This document shows positions 24,783 through 32,357 of a DNA stretch of 57,081 bases, piece by piece. The position numbers and the translations under genes are program-made. This stretch comes from Pseudomonadota bacterium (lineage in GTDB: Bacteria; Pseudomonadota; Gammaproteobacteria; Burkholderiales; Gallionellaceae), in assembly GCA_021787435.1 (NCBI GenBank), contig JAJYLY010000013.1, positions 1 through 57,081 on the forward strand, in the 5' to 3' direction. The notes beneath the pieces were generated by a model. That model was not told the DNA's origin. It worked only from the letters and a program-made list of their open reading frames with translations, and ran no database searches. Within the stretch, counting starts at the first letter, position 1, and the number at the start of each line of letters is the position of its first letter.

Positions 24783-25988
24783 ATGAATCTAGACGCCCGT
24801 ACGCTGTTGTTCTCTTTGATTCTCGCTGACACACTGATGGGGCTGTGTCTGGTCGTCGCTGCCCATGGACAAGTTGGTGAAAAAAAGGATGGTCTGAATA
24901 AATGGACCACAGCACTTTTTCTGCAGACACTGGCTTGGATAGCGGCTGCTTCCAGAGGATTTTTTCCTGATGCGTTTGCAATAGTTGCGGCACATGGACT
25001 TAAGGCCGCAACGCACGCCTTGATATTGGCTGCGATTTATGAATTTCAGCAACGGCGTGCACCAAACTGGCAGTATTTTGTCCCTCTGGTAGCAACACTG
25101 GTAATGGCTTTAGTGCTGGCAAATGACATGGGAAGTCGTTTGATTTGGAGCAGTGTGATTTTCATTTTACAGTTGCTATTGATCGCACGCGCCCTGTTAT
25201 CTGACCATGAGACGCGTACCGGTAGGGCATGGCGTCTACTGTTCGGCGGGGTAATCTTATTCATAATGGTGATTGGTTCGCGTGCATTGGCGGGACTGAT
25301 TAATCATGGTGAATTTGCCCAAATCTCAAATAATGTAGCGCCTCAGCCTTTTCAAGTCGCGGCTTTTATCGCTTCTATGGCTGCAACGCTGCTGGGCTCT
25401 ATGGGTTTTGTACTGATGGTCAAGGAGCGTTCTGATAAAGCAGTCATGCAACTGGCAATGACCGACAGTCTGACGCTTATACCCAACCGGCGCGCCCTTT
25501 TGGAATACGCAGAGCGTGTACTGGCCAGACGCGGCGGTCCTCCTCTGGCATTGTTAATGGTGGATGTAGATCGCTTCAAACTTATCAACGACACTTACGG
25601 ACACCTGATAGGAGATGAAGTGCTGCGTAAAGTAGCCAAGAGATTGTTGGGTCGGTTGAGAAAGCATGATTTACTTGGGCGATATGGTGGTGAGGAATTC
25701 TGCGTAATTGCACCTGAGACATCGGTATCCGGCGCTATTACACTGGCTGAATCTTTGCGTGCAGCTGTCGATTCAACACCATTTTCCACAGAATGCGGTG
25801 ATCTTACGGTTTCGGTCAGCATCGGCATTTCGTTTAGTTCTCCTGGTGTCGCATGCAATTTGCTTGAAGTGATAAGTGAGGCGGATGCGGCACTATTTAT
25901 AGCTAAAAAAACCGGACGCAACAAGGTGGTGCGCTTTGGCAATGAAAAAGCAGAAAATTCAGCAGTAAAAAGCAACCATGAGTGTTAA
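24783..25988 (+). CDS. Membrane-bound diguanylate cyclase
   Basis: The enzyme would make cyclic di-GMP from two GTP. The 401-residue protein has about six or seven hydrophobic segments in the first 210 residues and a GGDEF domain from about 220 to 390. The active site reads GGEEF at residues 302-306, an active variant, and an inhibitory RxxD site (RKHD) ends five residues before it, so product feedback is likely. I see no recognisable sensor domain other than the membrane region. The stop overlaps the pepD start by 11 bp, suggesting one operon with the three downstream genes. Confidence 0.93.
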   Translation: MNLDARTLLFSLILADTLMGLCLVVAAHGQVGEKKDGLNKWTTALFLQTLAWIAAASRGFFPDAFAIVAAHGLKAATHALILAAIYEFQQRRAPNWQYFVPLVATLVMALVLANDMGSRLIWSSVIFILQLLLIARALLSDHETRTGRAWRLLFGGVILFIMVIGSRALAGLINHGEFAQISNNVAPQPFQVAAFIASMAATLLGSMGFVLMVKERSDKAVMQLAMTDSLTLIPNRRALLEYAERVLARRGGPPLALLMVDVDRFKLINDTYGHLIGDEVLRKVAKRLLGRLRKHDLLGRYGGEEFCVIAPETSVSGAITLAESLRAAVDSTPFSTECGDLTVSVSIGISFSSPGVACNLLEVISEADAALFIAKKTGRNKVVRFGNEKAENSAVKSNHEC

Positions 25989-27447
25989 TCTCAAAAATTT
26001 GCATCCTTACAAAGTTTGGGAACATTTCGCAACATTATGCGAAATACCCCGCGCGTCTTTGAACGAGACAGCATTAATCGAATACCTCATTGAATGGGCG
26101 AAAAAGCATGGGATAAAAGCTGCTGTGGATAGTGGAGGGAACCTGATTCTGAGAAAAGCCGCAAGCGAAGGTCACGAAGGCAGAGCGCCAGTGGCCATAC
26201 AGGGCCATCTTGACATGGTGTGTCAAGCCAATTCTGGATGTCAGCACGACTTTATGCGTGATCCAATCAACGCAATCGTGAAGGATGGATGGGTGGTCGC
26301 AGAAAATACCACGCTGGGCGCAGACAATGGCATAGGTGTGGCTCTCGCGCTTGCAGCATTAGAAGAAGCAAATCTGATTCATCCTGCAATCGAAGTCTTG
26401 CTTACGGTAAATGAGGAATGCGGAATGGATGGCGCGCATAACCTTGTTCCGGGCACTTTGCAAAGTAAAAAACTGATCAACCTAGATTCGGAGGAATGGG
26501 GACATTTTTATCTGGGTTGCGCAGGCGGGATAGATGTTGAGGTATATCATGATTGCCAGCAAAAGCAGGTGCCACAGGGCTATACGTTGGTGCGATTCGA
26601 CGTATTTGGACTTCGCGGTGGTCATTCAGGGATAGACATACATCTTGGTCGGGGCAATTCCATCAAGTTGCTGGCTGAGGCTTTACGCGATTTGTCTTTG
26701 CACTCCGATTTATGTTTGATCGAAATAAAAGCAGGTACGGCGCGCAATGCGATTCCTCGTGAGTCTTATGCTCTGTGCGCGCTGCCTGACGATATTGCTT
26801 CTAACATCGACACCTGGATACGGCACCGTTGCGCAGCATGGCAACAGCGATTCGCTCAGACTGATTCTGGCGTGCGATTTTCTTGCAGCCATTACGACGA
26901 GATACCGAATGCAGCAGTCAAAAGCGAAGAGCGTGACCGTCTGCTGGCCTTTCTCGATACCGCAGCCAATGGCGTTTCAGACACCAGCGTTGATTTTCCG
27001 GGCGTGACAGATACCTCGAGTAATCTCGGAGTTGTTTTGCTGGAAAAAGGCGTATTCAAGGCAACATTTAAAGTGCGCTCGCAATCCGATGGAAGGGCTG
27101 CAGCATTGGCCGACAAATTGGTTAGCCATGCCGCAAGTTATGGATTGCAGGCGGGGAAAAATGGACAGTATCCAGGCTGGACACCGGATCTGGCTTCACC
27201 TATGCTGGCGCTGTGCCAGCGGGTATATACCAGGAAATTTGGTCGTCCAGCAGGATTACAGGTAATACATGCGGGCTTGGAATGCGGGCTGCTGGTGGCC
27301 AGCCATCCACACCTGGATATAATTTCTTTCGGCCCGAATATACGGGGTGCGCATGCGCCTGGAGAAAGCGTGGAGATTGAATCCGTTGATCGATGCTGGA
27401 TATTGCTCAAAGCGCTGCTGCAGGAGCTGGCAGAAACAGATAGTTGA
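25978..27447 (+). CDS. pepD: Cytosolic non-specific dipeptidase PepD
   Basis: PepD (aminoacyl-histidine dipeptidase, M20C family) splits dipeptides such as Xaa-His in the cytoplasm using two zinc ions. The 489-residue protein has the metal ligands and catalytic residues in order: H77 and D79 (QGHLDMV), D116 (LGADNGIG), E146-E147 (VNEECGMDG), D170 (LINLDSEE) and a late His in IHAGLECGLL. Length matches E. coli PepD (485). Its start lies inside the end of the diguanylate cyclase gene. Confidence 0.95.
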   Translation: MSVNLKNLHPYKVWEHFATLCEIPRASLNETALIEYLIEWAKKHGIKAAVDSGGNLILRKAASEGHEGRAPVAIQGHLDMVCQANSGCQHDFMRDPINAIVKDGWVVAENTTLGADNGIGVALALAALEEANLIHPAIEVLLTVNEECGMDGAHNLVPGTLQSKKLINLDSEEWGHFYLGCAGGIDVEVYHDCQQKQVPQGYTLVRFDVFGLRGGHSGIDIHLGRGNSIKLLAEALRDLSLHSDLCLIEIKAGTARNAIPRESYALCALPDDIASNIDTWIRHRCAAWQQRFAQTDSGVRFSCSHYDEIPNAAVKSEERDRLLAFLDTAANGVSDTSVDFPGVTDTSSNLGVVLLEKGVFKATFKVRSQSDGRAAALADKLVSHAASYGLQAGKNGQYPGWTPDLASPMLALCQRVYTRKFGRPAGLQVIHAGLECGLLVASHPHLDIISFGPNIRGAHAPGESVEIESVDRCWILLKALLQELAETDS

Positions 27448-27460
27448 CAGGAGTGATGTA

Positions 27461-28627
27461 ATGAAAACCGGCCCGCGCGAGATAACAACACCTTTCAGAC
27501 CCATCCCTCTGGATGTGCCTGATGGAATGAAGCATAACGAGTTTTTCAACAGTACAGAAAATCTCAACGATCTGGCAAATAACAATGGCTTGCTGGTCAA
27601 TTCGGAAAATTTGCTGCTGTACCGCAAAGCGCTAGGGCATAGTACGGAGTTTGACTGTTCCATTATCTACAATACATCAAGGACAATACTGAATCCCTTG
27701 GGGAGACCAGTCAGGCGCACGCAGGTTGCTGAAAGCGTCAAGCATGTATGGAATAGGATGAACCAGATCATCATTTCTTACATGCTGGAAAAATATCCTG
27801 ATCCCGAAGAAGCCTTGGTTCTGGCGGGCGAAGCGAGCTTGGATGCGACTTGGCCGTTGACTTCTCCCGGCGTGCCCAGCATCAGAATGTTGCACAATCA
27901 CTTTGTGGTTTTTCCGACACAAACGCTTAAAAATGCAAGAGTTGCCGATGCTGATAATCCGAATCTGACCGATGGAGGACAGCACAGCCTGTTTCAGGCC
28001 TATATGCGCGATGTATATCGCGAATTTTTTGACCGCGCTTTGAGTCTCAAGATACTTAAACCAGCCAGTGAGAGCGATGCACGCATCCGGTTGACGGGCT
28101 ATCCACAGGGGTTGCCCAGCTGGGAAATTCAAGGCGGACAGGCCGCCCTTAAAGATGTGCTTTTTTGGCGGGAATACGACGAAATTCTCAAAGGGTTTAT
28201 TGATTTTTACCGAAGTTTTTTTTCACAAGTATCGACGCGAAATGCTCCCATCTTGAAGGATGTTTATTTTCCCGAACAGGTGGAAAGCGTTTTGTTGTTC
28301 AATAACGACTTCATGAAAACAGCGAAAAAAGTGCGTGATCATTGCATCATGGATGCAAAATATGCGAGTGCAATACGCTGGCAACCTGCTTTCAAGCAGC
28401 TGATTTACCGCAACGATGAGGGCAAGCTTATCGTCACCATCAGCCAGAACTCCATCGGCAATGCGATCACTGAATTACTGGGCGTGGTGGTGAACCGTGA
28501 TCCGAATGCGGAAGCTTATGCAGCAGTTGAACCGGCACTGATAGCCCGGTTGCTGGAAGTGCGCCGCCGTTTGATAGAAGCTGATTTGGGCGAGGGCATT
28601 GCCACTGCTTATTGGCCCAAGGAATAG
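27461..28627 (+). CDS. Conserved-looking protein of unknown function (388 aa)
   Basis: I do not recognise this family. The start at ATG 27461 has a good ribosome site (AGGAG, 9 bp upstream) and lies 13 bp after pepD; the frame is open upstream but the extension lies in pepD. The product has no signal peptide or membrane helix and looks cytoplasmic. Distinctive stretches are GVPSIRMLHNHFVVFPTQTL (about 138-157) with an HNH triplet, a later GGQHSLFQAYMRDVYREFF, and GYPQGLPSWEIQGGQ. The HNH triplet and later His recall metal or nucleotide sites but match no motif I can name. Codon use resembles the neighbours, so it is a native gene and not obviously transferred. It is followed after 2 bp by a second unknown gene. 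Confidence 0.85.
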   Translation: MKTGPREITTPFRPIPLDVPDGMKHNEFFNSTENLNDLANNNGLLVNSENLLLYRKALGHSTEFDCSIIYNTSRTILNPLGRPVRRTQVAESVKHVWNRMNQIIISYMLEKYPDPEEALVLAGEASLDATWPLTSPGVPSIRMLHNHFVVFPTQTLKNARVADADNPNLTDGGQHSLFQAYMRDVYREFFDRALSLKILKPASESDARIRLTGYPQGLPSWEIQGGQAALKDVLFWREYDEILKGFIDFYRSFFSQVSTRNAPILKDVYFPEQVESVLLFNNDFMKTAKKVRDHCIMDAKYASAIRWQPAFKQLIYRNDEGKLIVTISQNSIGNAITELLGVVVNRDPNAEAYAAVEPALIARLLEVRRRLIEADLGEGIATAYWPKE

Positions 28628-28629
28628 CT

Positions 28630-28971
28630 ATGATAAGGTTAAGCGGTGCCTTGCAAGCCTGGGGAACTTCCGATTTTGACGATGTCTTCAGGCAAGAGTT
28701 GATGGAGCTTAGCATTGATCAACTGACCCTGCAAAAAGCGATATCCATGGGTAATTATGTCATCGATGCGCCGATCACAGTTATGAATATTAATGCGGTT
28801 GAAACAGCCGAGGCTGTTCAGGTACGGGCCGGTATTTTCTTTCAGACAGTGATAGCCGGGTGCAATTGCGCGGATGACCCAACACCTGCTAGCAACATCA
28901 ATGAGTATTGTGAGATTCAACTGGATATCGACAAAACGACGTCGGTAGCCAATGTCAACCTGGTTGAATAA
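28630..28971 (+). CDS. Small unknown protein with CNC...C cysteines (113 aa)
   Basis: I do not recognise this 113-residue protein. It starts 2 bp after the preceding stop with AAGGA as ribosome site, so the two are almost certainly translated together. Residues 45-77 look like alternating beta strands, followed by GCNCADDPTPASNINEYCE, which places cysteines at 78, 80 and 94; this spacing could bind a metal or an Fe-S cluster, but that is inference. No signal peptide or membrane helix is seen. It ends exactly where the clc stop codon begins on the other strand, leaving no spacer. Confidence 0.8.
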   Translation: MIRLSGALQAWGTSDFDDVFRQELMELSIDQLTLQKAISMGNYVIDAPITVMNINAVETAEAVQVRAGIFFQTVIAGCNCADDPTPASNINEYCEIQLDIDKTTSVANVNLVE

Positions 28972-30327
28972 TTATTCGACAGGTTTATCCACTTTTGGGG
29001 CAGGCGATGGCCTAGAAATGAAATTTACTGCCATCGTATGAAACAATGGTGTAGGACAGACCAGCTTTGAACAGAGGTTGGCTATAAACGCGGCAGACAT
29101 CAATGGCAGCAGCATTTCATGGTTGTTTGTCATTTCCATGATAATCACGAATGCGGTGATCGGCGCCTGCGTAACGCCGGCAAAATAGGCGACCATGCCG
29201 AGAATGATGGTTGCACCTGCAGGGACGCTGGTGAAAAAATGAGCGAGATTGGCGCCAAATCCTGCCCCCGCTGAAAGCGTGGGTGCCATCACTCCGCCGG
29301 GGATGCCGCTGACATATGAAACGGCTGTTGCCATCATTTTCAACAGGCCATAGGCTTCAGGCAAAACAGTTTTACCATCAAGCAGTGTTTTTGCTTCGTT
29401 GTATCCGCTGCCGTAGGACGTGTTGTTCGACGCCAATCCTATTAGCGCCAAGATCAGACCGCAGACCGCTGCAAATGCAATCGGCTTAGCCTTCATCCAT
29501 GCAGCCATATTCCCAGCGAGGCCCTTATTGAACTCGATGAGAAAACGGCTGAATGCGCCGCCCAGCAGTCCACCCGCCACACCGCAAGCAATGACCACAT
29601 TCCATTGTTTGCCGAACGCCAATGTTTCGGAAGTATGGCCGAAATAGGAATAGTTGCCGAGCAAGGCAATCGAGGTGATACCCGCGATAATCACGGTCAT
29701 GAGTATGGTTGAACTGTTGTGTTCTTCAAATGAGCGGCTCATCTCTTCTATCGCGAATACGATGCCTGCTAGCGGTGTGTTGAATGCGGCGGCAACGCCC
29801 GCAGCCGCACCGGCAAGTATCAGGCCTTTTTCAACATCGTGTTTGGGAAAGCGCGCAAATCTGCCCAAGCTGTGCATGATGGATGCGCCAATTTGTACAG
29901 AGGGGCCTTCGCGCCCGATGGATGCGCCAAATAACAACCCAAAGACAGTGAGCATGATTTTACCCATTGTAATGCGCAGGGAAAGCACACGTTCCCGAAC
30001 GATGCTGTTCGGGTCGAGAGAAGCGATGGTTTGGGGGATGCCGCTGCCCTGCGATCCGGGAAAAAACTTGCGAGTTGCAAGTGCGATCAATGCAAGGCCG
30101 AGCGGGGTAACTACCAACGGCAGATAAGGTGAAGCGGCCAGCAACTTGTGGAATAGATTGTTTGCCCATTCGGCGGCGACAGCCAAAAAGATAGCGGCAA
30201 GGCCAACGCTAATTGCTCCGCTCCAAAACACCACTCTGCGTTTCCAGTCGCGTATTATTGGCGTTTCCAGCATTGTGCTGTCTGTGCGCGTCTTAAAAAA
30301 TTCGCGTATAACATGAAATAATTTCAT
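28972..30327 (-). CDS. CLC-family chloride channel/antiporter
   Basis: CLC proteins move chloride, often against protons. The 451-residue protein has about ten or more membrane helices and the family motifs GSGIPQ (residues 94-99), GREGPSVQIGA with the gating Glu at 140, and GIPGGVMAPTLSAGAGFG. The internal proton Glu is present in AIEEM (194-195), which fits a Cl-/H+ exchanger more than a channel (family knowledge). No CBS domains are attached. It converges on the unknown gene pair with no intervening base and diverges from the ABC exporter. Confidence 0.94.
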   Translation of the reverse strand: MKLFHVIREFFKTRTDSTMLETPIIRDWKRRVVFWSGAISVGLAAIFLAVAAEWANNLFHKLLAASPYLPLVVTPLGLALIALATRKFFPGSQGSGIPQTIASLDPNSIVRERVLSLRITMGKIMLTVFGLLFGASIGREGPSVQIGASIMHSLGRFARFPKHDVEKGLILAGAAAGVAAAFNTPLAGIVFAIEEMSRSFEEHNSSTILMTVIIAGITSIALLGNYSYFGHTSETLAFGKQWNVVIACGVAGGLLGGAFSRFLIEFNKGLAGNMAAWMKAKPIAFAAVCGLILALIGLASNNTSYGSGYNEAKTLLDGKTVLPEAYGLLKMMATAVSYVSGIPGGVMAPTLSAGAGFGANLAHFFTSVPAGATIILGMVAYFAGVTQAPITAFVIIMEMTNNHEMLLPLMSAAFIANLCSKLVCPTPLFHTMAVNFISRPSPAPKVDKPVE

Positions 30328-30488
30328 AAATTATTATACAGCGCATAGATGCATATTAGATACAGATGTCCGGCAAGAGCCGTATAGATTCAAGCGTATA
30401 AATTTTTTGATTTAACAACCAATTGGTCTATTAGCAGTTGGCCTTCATCAGGTAATATCCAGAGCTTGTATATACGACCTGATCTTCA

Positions 30489-32297
30489 ATGTCACCTCAT
30501 TCATTTCATTCATCCGATAACGCATCAGAACAGATCGTGCAAACGGATTTGCGCGCTATCAGTCGCCTGTTCCCCTATCTGTGGGAATTCCGCGGACGGG
30601 TCTTGCTCTCGCTCTCGCTATTGCTGGGTGCAAAACTGGCCTCTGTTTCAGTGCCACTGGTACTGAAAAAAATCATAGATTCGTTGGACATGTCGCATGC
30701 CAGCCTGGTTTTTCCATTGACACTCATTATCGCCTATGGGCTGTTACGCTTTTCTAGCACCACATTTGCAGATCTACGCGATGTGGTTTTTGCCAAGGTC
30801 ACCCAGCGCGCGATGCGCAGGGTCAGCATGGCGGTATTTCAGCATTTGCATGCACTGTCGTTGCGTTTTCACCTGGAACGCCAGACTGGCGGTATCACGC
30901 GCGACATCGAACGGGGCTCCAAGGCAATCTCCAGTCTGGTTGGATTTCTGCTATTTCGCATAACGCCCACCGTGCTGGAAATATTGATGGTGGCGGTCAT
31001 CCTGTTCATAAAACTAGACTGGGTGTTCGGCATGATCACGCTGCTGACGCTGGCTGTATATGTAGCCTTCACCGTCACCATCACTGACTGGCGCACGCAG
31101 TTTGTGCGTCGCGCCAACACGCTGGACTCTGAGGCTTATGGGCGCGCGATCGACAGCCTGCTTAACTATGAAACGGTAAAATATTTTGGTAACGAGCGTT
31201 ATGAGGCTGATCGTTATGACAACAGTTTGGCCGAATGGGAGCGCGCTGCATTGCAGTCGCAGCGCTCGCTTGGATTTCTGAATGCGGCACAAGCGGGTAC
31301 AATCGCCATCGGCGTCACGCTGATGGTTCTACGCGCGGCAGAAGGCGTGGTTGGCGGCACGTTGACGCTAGGTGACCTTGTGATGGTTAATGCCTATCTG
31401 TTGCAGATGTTCCAGCCATTGGGATTTTTGGGAGTGATGTACCGCCAGATCAAGGAATCAATCACCGATGTGGAGCGCATGTTTACTCTGTTGCATCGCC
31501 CGAAAGAAATCGAAGATGCGCAAGATGCCGAGAAGCTTTCTGTGCATGGCGGCGAAGTTAAGTTTGAGCATGTCAGCTTTTCCTACAATGCGGATCGTCC
31601 TATCCTGCGCGATGTGAATTTCACCATTCCAGCCGGCAAGACCGTGGCCGCAGTAGGTGCGAGCGGGGCAGGGAAGTCCACACTGGCCCGCTTGTTGTTC
31701 CGCTTTTATGACGTCAACGAGGGCTGCATCAAGATAGATGGGCGGGACATAAGAGTCGTTACTCAGGAAAGCCTGAGATCTGCTATCGGCGTGGTACCAC
31801 AGGATACGGTGCTGTTCAACGACAGTATCTATTACAACATCGCCTATGGCAGGCCAGATGCTGCGCGCAAGGAAGTAGTCGATGCAGCCCGTGCTGCGCA
31901 TATCCTGAAGTTCATCGAATCATTGCCGCAAGGATGGGAGACGATAGTCGGCGAAAGAGGGCTTAAGCTTTCAGGCGGCGAAAAGCAACGCGTTGCGATC
32001 GCGAGAACCCTGCTGAAGAATCCGGCCATACTGATACTCGACGAAGCCACTTCCGCGCTTGACACTAAAACCGAAAAAGCCATTCAGACCGAACTGTTGG
32101 AAATCGCCAAAAGCCGCACCAGCCTCATTATCGCGCATCGTTTGTCTACGGTGGTGGAATCGGACGAAATACTGGTAATCGAGACAGGTCGTATCGTCGA
32201 GCGAGGGCGGCATGCCGAATTACTCGCACAAAATGGGGTATATGCGCTTATGTGGGCAATGCAGCAACAGGCGGAAGAAGAGAAGCCGGAAGAATAA
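30489..32297 (+). CDS. Atm1/HMT-type ABC exporter
   Basis: This is a half-transporter with membrane and ATPase domains in one chain, which works as a dimer. Members of the Atm1/HMT1/ABCB7 group export glutathione-based or metal-related compounds and are common in Gram-negative bacteria. The 602-residue protein has six helices (about 35-310) with the group signature NYETVKYFGNERYE, then Walker A GASGAGKSTL, signature LSGGEKQRVAIARTLLK, Walker B ILILDEATSALD and H-loop AHRLST. A second ATG is not needed; the start has weak ribosome pairing. The substrate cannot be told from sequence. Confidence 0.93.
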   Translation: MSPHSFHSSDNASEQIVQTDLRAISRLFPYLWEFRGRVLLSLSLLLGAKLASVSVPLVLKKIIDSLDMSHASLVFPLTLIIAYGLLRFSSTTFADLRDVVFAKVTQRAMRRVSMAVFQHLHALSLRFHLERQTGGITRDIERGSKAISSLVGFLLFRITPTVLEILMVAVILFIKLDWVFGMITLLTLAVYVAFTVTITDWRTQFVRRANTLDSEAYGRAIDSLLNYETVKYFGNERYEADRYDNSLAEWERAALQSQRSLGFLNAAQAGTIAIGVTLMVLRAAEGVVGGTLTLGDLVMVNAYLLQMFQPLGFLGVMYRQIKESITDVERMFTLLHRPKEIEDAQDAEKLSVHGGEVKFEHVSFSYNADRPILRDVNFTIPAGKTVAAVGASGAGKSTLARLLFRFYDVNEGCIKIDGRDIRVVTQESLRSAIGVVPQDTVLFNDSIYYNIAYGRPDAARKEVVDAARAAHILKFIESLPQGWETIVGERGLKLSGGEKQRVAIARTLLKNPAILILDEATSALDTKTEKAIQTELLEIAKSRTSLIIAHRLSTVVESDEILVIETGRIVERGRHAELLAQNGVYALMWAMQQQAEEEKPEE

Positions 32298-32303
32298 ATT
32301 CAA

Positions 32304-32332
32304 GCGGTTTTTTACGTCGCCGTTGTAACCGC
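32304..32332. terminator. Weak hairpin between convergent ABC and topA genes
   Basis: GCGGTT (32304-32309) can pair with AACCGC (32327-32332) around a 17-base loop that includes a T run. It lies in the 60-bp gap between two converging genes, where a terminator is expected, but the stem is short. Confidence 0.3.
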
Positions 32333-32357
32333 AATTCTGGTGGATTTCATAGGAACC

